Part shown: positions 45,119-52,506 of the stretch, piece after piece | Numbering within the stretch: position 1 is the first letter of the stretch | Layout: each line of letters begins with the position of its first letter | DNA from: CAIYRG01 sp964494505 | GTDB lineage: Bacteria > Pseudomonadota > Alphaproteobacteria > Micropepsales > Micropepsaceae | Length of the DNA: 64,000 nucleotides | Direction of reading: 5' to 3' | Assembly: GCA_964494505.1 (NCBI GenBank) | Contig: CAZBRO010000026.1 | Location: 1 to 64,000 of the forward strand | Program-made: the position numbers and the translations under genes | Notes under the pieces: generated by a model | Databases searched by the model: none | What the model saw: only the letters and a program-made list of their open reading frames with translations | Told to the model about the DNA's origin: nothing

Positions 45119-46513
45119 ATGAACCAACCGTCGAACCCGGTGAAACAGCCCAGCCCGCACGCCGCGGCGAAAGCCGAATTGGAGGCCGTTCTCACCGCCC
45201 ATCCGGCCATCGCCTTCGTGGATGCGGCCATCGCCGACATCTGCGGCACACTCCGGGGCAAGCGGATTGCGGTCGCCGACGCCGGTAAGCTGTTCGAATC
45301 CGGCATGCAGATTCCGCTCTCGCTGCACTTGATGGATGTGCGGGGCGAGATGATGAACCCCGGCGGCCGTGGCTATTCGGATGGCGACCCGGACGGCACC
45401 GCCTGGCCCATTCCGGGCACCATTACACCCGTGTGGGGTGCGGACCCGCCGCGGGCGCAAATGCTGACCCAACTGCACGATACCAAGGGGAGTGCGCTTG
45501 CCTATGACCCGCGCGCGATTCTGGAACGCGTGCTGGCGCGTTTCCGCGAACTCGATCTGACGCCGGTCGCCGCCCATGAGCTAGAATTCTATCTTCTCGA
45601 CAAAACGCGCGACGGGAAGGGGGCGCCTCTGCCGCCGATTTCCCCGCGCACGGGCAAGCGCGAGAAAACACCATCCGTGTACGGAATAGAAGACCTCAAC
45701 CGCTATCAGGGATTCCTGCGCGCACTCGCCGAAGCGGCCTCCCTGCAGCGCGTGCCGATATCGGCAGCGAGCAAGGAATATTCGCCGGGTCAGTTCGAGG
45801 CCAATCTCCGCCACCAATCGAACGCGGTGGCGGCTTCCGACCACGCCATTTTCTTGCGCCAGATCGTCAGGGCGGCCGCCTTGAGCGAGGGTTTGGAGGC
45901 GAGTTTCATGGCCAAGCCCTATGCGGAGGGGCTCGGCTCAGGCCAGCACGTGCATGTGAGCCTGTTGGATTCGTCCGGGCGCAACGTGTTCGACAACGGC
46001 ACGCCGGAAGGAAGCGAGACCTTGCGCCAGGCAGCCGGCGGATTGGCGGCGCTGATGGCCGAAAGCATGGCCTTCTTCGCGCCAAACCTGAACGCCTATC
46101 GCCGTTTCGCGCCCGATATGTTCGCCCCCGTCAATCGCCGCTGGGGCGTGAATAATCGCTCGGTGGGATTGCGCGTGCCGGTAGGGCCGAGCCAGGCGAG
46201 GCGCATCGAACATCGCTGCGCGGGCGCGGACGCCAACCCTTATCTGGTGATGGCGGCGATTCTGGCGGGCGTTCACCATGGCATCGTCAACAAAATCGAT
46301 CCGGGGCCGCCGGCGGCGGGCAATGTCTCGCGCGAGCCGGACCGCGCGCTTCCCTTCAGCCTGGAGGACGCGCTGACGCGGCTCGAAGACGCGGGCCCGC
46401 TCGCGGGCTATTTCGGCAAGGACGCGATTTCCCTGTACCGCGAGACCAAGGCGGCCGAACTTGCCCGCTTCAAGAAGCTGATCACTGCTGAGGAATATGA
46501 GTGGTATCTGTGA
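45119..46513 (+). CDS. Glutamine synthetase family protein (gamma-glutamylpolyamine synthetase-like)
   Basis: A 464-residue cytoplasmic ATP-dependent ligase related to GlnA and closest in layout to PuuA-type gamma-glutamylputrescine synthetases. Features: AFVDAAIADICGTLRGKRI at the N-terminus, AAHELEFYLLDKTRDGKG, SPGQFEANLRHQSNAVAASD, SGQHVHVSLLDSSGRNVFD and NRRWGVNNRSVGLRVPVGPS, which cover the metal, ATP and glutamate sites. It lacks the GlnA adenylylation Tyr loop as far as I can see. The ATG at 45119 has a weak ribosome site. A sigma-54 promoter lies ~245 bases upstream. Confidence 0.88.
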   Translation: MNQPSNPVKQPSPHAAAKAELEAVLTAHPAIAFVDAAIADICGTLRGKRIAVADAGKLFESGMQIPLSLHLMDVRGEMMNPGGRGYSDGDPDGTAWPIPGTITPVWGADPPRAQMLTQLHDTKGSALAYDPRAILERVLARFRELDLTPVAAHELEFYLLDKTRDGKGAPLPPISPRTGKREKTPSVYGIEDLNRYQGFLRALAEAASLQRVPISAASKEYSPGQFEANLRHQSNAVAASDHAIFLRQIVRAAALSEGLEASFMAKPYAEGLGSGQHVHVSLLDSSGRNVFDNGTPEGSETLRQAAGGLAALMAESMAFFAPNLNAYRRFAPDMFAPVNRRWGVNNRSVGLRVPVGPSQARRIEHRCAGADANPYLVMAAILAGVHHGIVNKIDPGPPAAGNVSREPDRALPFSLEDALTRLEDAGPLAGYFGKDAISLYRETKAAELARFKKLITAEEYEWYL

Positions 46514-46610
46514 ACGCGATTTTGCGGACGCGGAACTTCGGCTAAACTGATCGTCGAGCGCAACGGCAAGAATGCGCCAGGGAAGGAACAACGCGGGCGA
46601 GGGGTTTTTC

Positions 46611-47018
46611 ATGAAAGGGCTGCTGGCTGGCATTGCGGTTTGCTTGGGCATCGGTGTCATTCCGGCTTCGGCCCATCACTCGCTCGCCGCTTATAATCTC
46701 TCCACTTACAAGACCGTCGAAGGCACGATCAAAACCTTCGAATGGAGCAATCCGCACGCCAAGCTCGCCCTGATCGTGCCGGGGCCGGACGGCCGCGGGA
46801 CGGAATGGGACTTCGAAGGCGGCAGCATCGGCCGGCTCACCTCGGGCGGCTGGGTAAAGGGCGCGGTCGGTCCGGGCGACAAGGTGACGGTGGCGTATAA
46901 TCCACGGCGCAGCGCCGCCATCGGCGGCTTCTTCATCGCCGTGACGACTGCGGCCGGCACCACCTACAGCATCGATCGTTTCAAGGATCTCAAAGCGGGA
47001 AATGCCAGCGAGCCGTAA
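46611..47018 (+). CDS. Exported DUF6152-family protein (copy 3)
   Basis: A 135-residue exported protein. Signal peptide ends PASAHH, then SLAAYNLSTYKTVEGTIK, FEWSNPHAKLALIVPGPDG and GPGDKVTVAYNPRRSAA. It keeps the His-His start and the NPH motif of copies 1 and 2 but diverges at the C-terminus (TYSIDRFKDLKAG). The ATG at 46611 is chosen for GAGGGG upstream and a normal signal peptide. It opens the second exported-protein cluster, 87 bases before the first tandem cytochrome. Confidence 0.73.
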   Translation: MKGLLAGIAVCLGIGVIPASAHHSLAAYNLSTYKTVEGTIKTFEWSNPHAKLALIVPGPDGRGTEWDFEGGSIGRLTSGGWVKGAVGPGDKVTVAYNPRRSAAIGGFFIAVTTAAGTTYSIDRFKDLKAGNASEP

Positions 47019-47105
47019 GCTCATGCTTTGCGCGAAATCCGCCGGCGGGTTAAATTCGATGTCAGGGCTTCGCCCTCATGCGGCGCCCGAAACGGAGAGC
47101 TCGCC

Positions 47106-48119
47106 ATGAAGAGATTTCTCTTTGCGCTTCTCGTCCTTCCGCTCGCGTCCAGTGCAGCCTTGGCCCAGAACGCGCCCGCGGGCGATGCGGCGGCCGGCAA
47201 GGCTCTTTGGGAGGGCAACACCGCACTCTGCAAGAATTGCCATGGCCCGGCCGGCCAAGGCGCCTTCGGCCCCGACCTCGCAGGCCGCGGTTTGAACTTT
47301 GCGGAATTCCGCCAGGCCGTTCGCCATCCGTGGGGCATCATGCCCACCTTCACGGAGCAACAGTTCAGCGACAAACAGCTTGCCGACTTCGCGGCGTATT
47401 TCGGAAGCCTCCCGAAAGTCGACGAAACCGGAAAATGGCGCGTCGAAGTCTCTGCCGCCATGCCCCAGGGACAGCAAACGCTGGTCAACGAGGGTTGCGC
47501 GCAATGTCATGGCGAGACCTTCAACGGTCCGCGCGGCAATCTCGGCGCGATCCAGGCGGATTTCGATGATTTCAAGAACCTCGTTTACAATCACACGACG
47601 GCACTGCCGCAGCACCGGCAGATGCTCGGCGGGAATCCCAACGGCAACATCCTGATGGGAAATTTCAACCCGACGCGCGTGACGGACGCGTCTTTGCGGG
47701 AAATCTACAATTGGGTGCATGACGACATCGGCTGGCGCGTGCCCTTTCAGGCGCGGTTGAGCAAGGGCGAGGCTTCCGGAAACGGCGTGACGTACAAGCT
47801 CAACGTCACGAACAATGGTCTGCCGGGCAAGGGCGTGACCGCACAGGGCGTAACCATTCGGCTGATCGTTCCACAGGGCGCCAATGTCATGAACGCCACG
47901 GGCGCGGGTTATCAGGGCGCAAAGATGGAAGGCCAGAACATGGTCGCCACGTGGCAAGTGGCGCAACTCGCGCCCAAGGACCAACAGAGCTACACCATCA
48001 CTCTGTCCAAGGCGGGCACGCAGCAGGACAATCTCCGCGGCAACATCAAATGGGCCGCGCCGGCGCCGAAGATCACCAAGGCCGACGATGTGGTGAATAT
48101 CGCGCCAGCGCCGCTTTGA
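47106..48119 (+). CDS. Dihaem cytochrome c with C-terminal beta-sandwich domain (tandem copy 1)
   Basis: A 337-residue exported cytochrome. Signal peptide ends AALAQ. Haem sites C42-KN-C-H46 and C131-AQ-C-H135, each in a short cytochrome domain (AFGPDLAGRGLNFAEFRQAV; LVYNHTTALPQHRQMLGG). Residues ~215-325 form a CARDB/DUF11-like beta-sandwich (VTYKLNVTNNGLPGKGVTAQ ... QSYTITLSKAGTQQDNLRG). GGAGAGCTCGCC precedes the ATG at 47106. The next gene is a full-length paralog, 138 bases downstream. Probably a periplasmic electron carrier; the sandwich domain may dock a partner (inference). Confidence 0.83.
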   Translation: MKRFLFALLVLPLASSAALAQNAPAGDAAAGKALWEGNTALCKNCHGPAGQGAFGPDLAGRGLNFAEFRQAVRHPWGIMPTFTEQQFSDKQLADFAAYFGSLPKVDETGKWRVEVSAAMPQGQQTLVNEGCAQCHGETFNGPRGNLGAIQADFDDFKNLVYNHTTALPQHRQMLGGNPNGNILMGNFNPTRVTDASLREIYNWVHDDIGWRVPFQARLSKGEASGNGVTYKLNVTNNGLPGKGVTAQGVTIRLIVPQGANVMNATGAGYQGAKMEGQNMVATWQVAQLAPKDQQSYTITLSKAGTQQDNLRGNIKWAAPAPKITKADDVVNIAPAPL

Positions 48120-48257
48120 CTGCAGTTTTGCTTTCGCAAGCCGGCCGGCGATGACTGTCGTGCGGCCGGTTTCGCGTTGCAGACCCCCGATTTGGCGGTG
48201 TAAACTAATTGTGAAGCGCTCTCTCAGAGGGGAGAGGCCGCTCGGGAGGGACCACCA

Positions 48258-49283
48258 ATGAAAAAGAATATTCTGCTTGCGCTTGCCCTGCTCCCGCTGA
48301 CGGGCGGGATGACGGCCGTGGCTCAGAATGCGCCTCAAGGCGACGCCGCCGCGGGAAAGGCGCTTTGGGCCAACGAGCTGCGCTGCAAGGACTGCCATGG
48401 CGGGGTAGCGGAAGGCGCGTTCGGTCCTGATCTGGCCGGCCGTGGGCTGAATTACGCGCAGGTGCGCCATGCCGTGCGGCAACCCTGGGGGATCATGCCG
48501 CGCTTCATCGAAGAGCAGGTCAGCGATCAGGAGCTCGCCAATCTGGCGGCCTATTTCGCGTCGATGCCCAAGGTTGCGGAGCCCGGCCCGTGGAAGACCG
48601 AGGTTCCTGCCGGTGCGCCTGCGGGACAGCGTACCCTCATCGAGATCGGCTGCGGCCAGTGCCACGGTCCCGTGCTGATCGGCCCGCGCGACGACATGGG
48701 CGCGGTCAATGCAGACATCAATTGGCTGAAGGACCTCGTCTATAACCACACAACGGCCATCCGCACCCATTCCCGCACACTCGGCACCGGCAATGGTCCG
48801 CAGCGCGTCCACATGGGCAATTTCAATCCCGATCGCGTGACCGAGGCCCAATTGCAGACGGTGCTCGACTGGATCAAGAGCGATGTCGGCTTCCGCGGCG
48901 CGATGCGCGGTCGGCTGACGAAGGGCCAGCAATCCGAGAAAGGGATCACCTATACGCTCAACGTCGAGAATCTGGGTCTTCCGGGCAAAGGGCTCACGAC
49001 CGAAGATCTCACAGTGCGGCTGATGATTCCGTCGGGGTCGCAGGTGGTCGGCACGACAGGCCCCGGCTACAAGGGCGTACGCATGGACGACAAGGCAAAG
49101 GCGCAAGTGGCCGAATGGACGTGGCCCAAAGCCGGTCCGCGCGACAAGCAGACCTACACGATCACTCTGTCCAAGGCCGGTTCGGACAAGGACAATCTGC
49201 GCGGCGAAATCCACTGGATGAAGCCTGCCATCAAGGATGCGCCGACCGGCGATGTCATTGGCATTCCGGGCGCGCCGCTTTAG
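48258..49283 (+). CDS. Dihaem cytochrome c with C-terminal beta-sandwich domain (tandem copy 2)
   Basis: A 341-residue exported cytochrome with the same layout as the preceding gene. Haem sites C43-KD-C-H47 and C132-GQ-C-H136; matching blocks AFGPDLAGRGLNYAQVRHAV, LVYNHTTAIRTHSRTLGTGN, GITYTLNVENLGLPGKGLTT and QTYTITLSKAGSDKDNLRGE. CGGGAGGGACCACC precedes the ATG. The pair clearly arose by tandem duplication but has since diverged, suggesting separate partners. A terminator follows 22 bases after the stop. Confidence 0.83.
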   Translation: MKKNILLALALLPLTGGMTAVAQNAPQGDAAAGKALWANELRCKDCHGGVAEGAFGPDLAGRGLNYAQVRHAVRQPWGIMPRFIEEQVSDQELANLAAYFASMPKVAEPGPWKTEVPAGAPAGQRTLIEIGCGQCHGPVLIGPRDDMGAVNADINWLKDLVYNHTTAIRTHSRTLGTGNGPQRVHMGNFNPDRVTEAQLQTVLDWIKSDVGFRGAMRGRLTKGQQSEKGITYTLNVENLGLPGKGLTTEDLTVRLMIPSGSQVVGTTGPGYKGVRMDDKAKAQVAEWTWPKAGPRDKQTYTITLSKAGSDKDNLRGEIHWMKPAIKDAPTGDVIGIPGAPL

Positions 49284-49305
49284 GTCGCGTTTTTCCGGCC
49301 TGAAC

Positions 49306-49342
49306 ATCGACCGGCTCCTGACGGGGGCCGGTCGATTTGTTT
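49306..49342 (+). terminator. Rho-independent terminator
   Basis: Perfect 10-bp stem ATCGACCGGC / GCCGGTCGAT with an 11-base loop and TTGTTTT after it. Ends the cytochrome pair. Confidence 0.8.
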
Positions 49343-49399
49343 TCGTGGGCTGCAAACCCAGTTTATAGTTGTCCGGTCTTTGCGGAGAGGTTGTGCGGC

Positions 49400-50302
49400 G
49401 TGGACGTCCGGAAAACGATTGCCTGCCTGATTGGAGGGATCTGTGCGGCTTCTGTCGCGTCGGCAGGTCGCAGCGCCGATAAGGCGGCTGCCGCTCCGGA
49501 CTTCGGTGGTGTATGGGCGCGCAGCACCTTCGGCTGGGAGATTCCGGACGATGGCCCCGGTCCGTTGCGGAATCTCCAGCGCCGGCCCAACGGCATCAGC
49601 GACGCGCAGATGCTGGTCGGCGATTACAAAAGCCCTGTCCTGACGGCGCGCGCCTCAGAGATCGTAAAGCAGCATGGCGACATGTCGAAAGCAGGCCAGG
49701 CCTTTGGCGATCCGTCCAATCAATGCGTCTCGATGGGCACGCCCTATATTCTCAGGGTCAATGAGATGCAGATGGCCCAGCAGCGGGACAAGGTCACGAT
49801 CCTGTATATGCAGGACCACCAGTTCCGCACGATCCGCCTGAACGGTTCGCATCCCGCACGCATTGACCCGAGCTGGCATGGCGATTCCATCGGTCATTAC
49901 GAAGGCGACACGCTGGTCGTCGACACCGTGGGCATCAAAGTGGGGCCGGTGTCGATGGTGGATCAGTATGGAACGCCGCACAGCGAAGCTCTTCACGTCG
50001 TCGAGCGCTATACGCTCGTTCCGGACGAAATGGCCAAAGCCTTAAGCGCCAAGAACGATCGCGAATATGGCCGTGCCGACGGGCCGGCGGCCGATGGCGT
50101 GTTCGTGGATTACGGGTACAAGGGCAAGGGCCTGCACGTCGAATTTACAGTGGAAGATCCGGTGATGTTCGCTATGCCCTGGAAGGGGGCTGTCACCTAT
50201 TTGCGGGCGGCGAACGACTGGGAAGAACGCGTATGCGCGGAGAACACCTTCGAATATTATCAGCATGTGGCTATGCCGGTTGCAGGCAAGGCGGATTTCT
50301 GA
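49400..50302 (+). CDS. Family X secreted protein (paralog 8)
   Basis: A 300-residue exported protein, function unknown. The start is a GTG at 49400, 9 nt after GGAGAGG; the signal peptide is VDVRKTIACLIGGICAASVA and cleavage is likely near AGRSA. Blocks: APDFGGVWARSTFGWEIPDD, QCVSMGTPYILRV, core IGHYEGDTLVVDTVGIKVGP, TPHSEALHVVERYTLV, VEFTVEDPVMFAMPW, a late cysteine in ERVCAENTFEYYQHV, and a terminal GKADF. It has an insert of ~30 residues (DEMAKALSAKNDREYGRADG) not seen in other members. Paralog 9 starts 14 bases later. Confidence 0.77.
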   Translation: MDVRKTIACLIGGICAASVASAGRSADKAAAAPDFGGVWARSTFGWEIPDDGPGPLRNLQRRPNGISDAQMLVGDYKSPVLTARASEIVKQHGDMSKAGQAFGDPSNQCVSMGTPYILRVNEMQMAQQRDKVTILYMQDHQFRTIRLNGSHPARIDPSWHGDSIGHYEGDTLVVDTVGIKVGPVSMVDQYGTPHSEALHVVERYTLVPDEMAKALSAKNDREYGRADGPAADGVFVDYGYKGKGLHVEFTVEDPVMFAMPWKGAVTYLRAANDWEERVCAENTFEYYQHVAMPVAGKADF

Positions 50303-50316
50303 AGGACCGGACACCG

Positions 50317-51165
50317 ATGGCAATACGTTCACGGCTCTATTTGGCGGGTGCTTTGTGCGCGGCGTTTTATGCGCTCGCTCAGGCTCCGCTGGCGCAAGGC
50401 CAGGATGCGATCCCGGATTTCGCACCCAACGCCAATACTGGCTGGCAATTGCCGGATGATGAATTCATCCCACCGGGGAGCGGCCCGGGTCCGGTCGTTT
50501 CGGATCCGGCGCATCCTTACATCAGTTTCTACCGGTTTCCGCGCAATCCCAATCCGACATTTCGGGTTGCCGATCTCTCCAATCCGATCCTGCAGCCATG
50601 GGTGCGCGAGGCATTGAGAAAGACGAATGAAAAATCGCTGTCCGGGAAGTACCTGACAATCCCCAAGGAGCGCTGCTGGCCGGTGGGCGTGCCGGCGTTC
50701 GATCTTCTTCCCGCGACGCCGGTTTACTTCCTGCAGACGCCGAAAGAAGTAACGATGATCTGGACTCAGGATCATCAGGTGCGCCGCGTTCTTATGAACG
50801 TGCCGCATTCGGCCAAACCCAGACCGAGCTGGTTCGGCGAATCTGTCGGCCACTACGAAGGCGATACCTTGGTCGTCGATACGGTAGGAATGAACGACAA
50901 GACTTTCGTTGACAATTATCTGACGCCACACACGGAGCAATTGCACGTCGTCGAACGCTACCGCATGGTCGACGGCGGAAAGACGTTGGAAGTGAATGTG
51001 CATGTGGAGGACCCCGGCGCCTTCACCACGCCATGGAACGCCATCCAACGCTATCGCCGTGTGGACGGTGCGCCTATGCCCGAGACTGTTTGCGCCGAGA
51101 ACAATGGCGACCATTTCAATCAGGACCTGGAACCTATGCCGACGGCCGCAAAGCCCGATTTTTGA
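50317..51165 (+). CDS. Family X secreted protein (paralog 9)
   Basis: A 282-residue exported protein, function unknown. Signal peptide ends LAQGQ; AIPDFAPNANTGWQLPDDEF, VADLSNPILQPWVREAL, RCWPVGVPAFDLL, core VGHYEGDTLVVDTVGMNDKT, TPHTEQLHVVERYRMV, DPGAFTTPWNAI and a late cysteine in ETVCAENNGDHFNQDLEP, ending AAKPDF. AAGGA precedes the ATG at 50317. It sits in a tight three-gene operon: 14 bases after paralog 8, 12 bases before the metallo-hydrolase. Confidence 0.77.
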   Translation: MAIRSRLYLAGALCAAFYALAQAPLAQGQDAIPDFAPNANTGWQLPDDEFIPPGSGPGPVVSDPAHPYISFYRFPRNPNPTFRVADLSNPILQPWVREALRKTNEKSLSGKYLTIPKERCWPVGVPAFDLLPATPVYFLQTPKEVTMIWTQDHQVRRVLMNVPHSAKPRPSWFGESVGHYEGDTLVVDTVGMNDKTFVDNYLTPHTEQLHVVERYRMVDGGKTLEVNVHVEDPGAFTTPWNAIQRYRRVDGAPMPETVCAENNGDHFNQDLEPMPTAAKPDF

Positions 51166-51177
51166 AGGAATGAACAC

Positions 51178-52125
51178 ATGAAGACGCCCAGGCGCATGAA
51201 GCTGATCGCAGTGGCACTTCTTGCCGGCGCGCTGATGTTCAACGGAGCGGCAGGTACGATTCAGGCATATGCCGCGGAACAGAAAAAAGAAGAGCTCAGC
51301 GAATCCTATCGCGGCAGTCAGCGCAACAACGTCGAATATCAGAAGATTGCGCCCTTCAAGGTGTTCGACAATCTCTATTATGTCGGGCCGGGCTTTGTTT
51401 CGTCATGGCTCATTCCGACATCGGGAGGACTCATCCTCATCGATACCGCGCAGGAGCCCTATGTCGATCACGTCGTCGACAGCATCAAGAAGTCGGGGTT
51501 CGATCCGAAGGACATCAAATATATCGTGCTCAGCCACGGCCATCTCGATCATTTCGGCGGTGCCGCGCGCATTCAGGAATTGTCGGGCGCGCGTCTTGTG
51601 GCGCTCGATGAAGACTGGAAGATGATGGAGCAATTCGCCACGCGCCCAGGCAAAGACGGCGCGCGGCCCGATCAGGCGCCAAAACGGGACATGACCGTCA
51701 AGGAAGGCGACACGCTCAGTTTGGGTCAGACGACACTCAAGTTCTACAAACTTCCCGGTCATACGCCAGGCTCACTGTCGGCGGAATTCACGGTCTACGA
51801 CAACGGTACGCCGCATAAGGCGTTTCTGTTCGGCGGGCCAGGCCCGCGCAATGGGGTGACCGGCGGCCAGCAATTTGTCGACAGCATGAATCGCGTCGCA
51901 CAGATTCCCGGCATCGAAGTGGCCGTGAACGTGCACAGCTGGCTCACGTCGTACCCCTATCCGAAGGGGGGTATTTTGGAGCGTGCGATTCAGCTGAAGG
52001 CGCGCAAGCCCGGCGAGCCCAATGTTTTCGTCGATCCCGAGTCGTGGAAGCAGTGGGTGAAGATGGCCCAGGAGGGTGCGGCGAAGAACCTCGAAGAGGA
52101 GAAACGCAAAGCCGCCGCGAAGTAA
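51178..52125 (+). CDS. Exported metallo-beta-lactamase-fold hydrolase
   Basis: A 315-residue exported hydrolase. Signal region KLIAVALLAGALMFNGAAG, then a mature part with FVSSWLIPTSGGLILIDTAQ, zinc motif H120-G-H-L-D-H125 in LSHGHLDHFGGAARIQELSG and a third ligand region LPGHTPGSLSAEF. The layout recalls subclass-B3-like enzymes, but several lactonases and other hydrolases share it. AAGGAATG precedes the ATG. It is the last gene of an operon with two family X proteins, the strongest functional neighbour of that family in this window. Confidence 0.82.
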   Translation: MKTPRRMKLIAVALLAGALMFNGAAGTIQAYAAEQKKEELSESYRGSQRNNVEYQKIAPFKVFDNLYYVGPGFVSSWLIPTSGGLILIDTAQEPYVDHVVDSIKKSGFDPKDIKYIVLSHGHLDHFGGAARIQELSGARLVALDEDWKMMEQFATRPGKDGARPDQAPKRDMTVKEGDTLSLGQTTLKFYKLPGHTPGSLSAEFTVYDNGTPHKAFLFGGPGPRNGVTGGQQFVDSMNRVAQIPGIEVAVNVHSWLTSYPYPKGGILERAIQLKARKPGEPNVFVDPESWKQWVKMAQEGAAKNLEEEKRKAAAK

Positions 52126-52137
52126 GCGGCGGCTTCC

Positions 52138-52488
52138 TCACGCCCGAGTGCGCCGCCGCCTGAGCAACCCGAGCAGCCCCACACCGAACAGCGAAATGGT
52201 CGAGGGCTCCGGTACTGTGACGTTCGTGGCGCGGATATTGCCGAATAGACCGCCGGACTCATCATTGGGGCCGGCCGTGAAATACAAAGAGTCGGACGGT
52301 CCGGAATTCAAATTGCCGCCTCCGAAAGCAAGACCCCATAGCCCGCCGATCTTGATCAAGCTGTTCGGTGCGTCATGAAGACGGCCTTCGAACGTGTTCG
52401 TCGCCAGATTGAAGGCGCTAAAACGCAGGACCAAGGGTTGCGTTCGGTGCGCCGAAAAATTTCGACTCGGACTTCGAGCAAGACGCAA
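52138..52488 (-). pseudogene. Fragment of a TIGR03118-like PEP-CTERM protein
   Basis: The frame encodes ~90 recognisable residues: FSAFNLATNTFEGRLHDAPN, LIKIGGLWGLAFGGG and SLYFTAGPNDESGGLFGNI match the C-terminal end of the TIGR03118 family (normally ~350 residues). It ends with a full PEP-CTERM sorting tag, VPEPSTISLFGVGLLGLLRR plus RRTRA. The first ~25 residues look non-coding, and pepN begins just 18 bases before the frame, so the N-terminal two thirds are gone. It is a remnant, or part of a gene cut by rearrangement. Confidence 0.65.
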
Positions 52489-52506
52489 TAAAATTACATA
52501 CCGCAG

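Noticed and set aside
48138..48172. Hairpin AAGCCGGCCG / CGGCCGGTTT after the first tandem cytochrome
   Set aside because: One mismatch and no T tract; it may be chance in GC-rich DNA, so it is not called a terminator.
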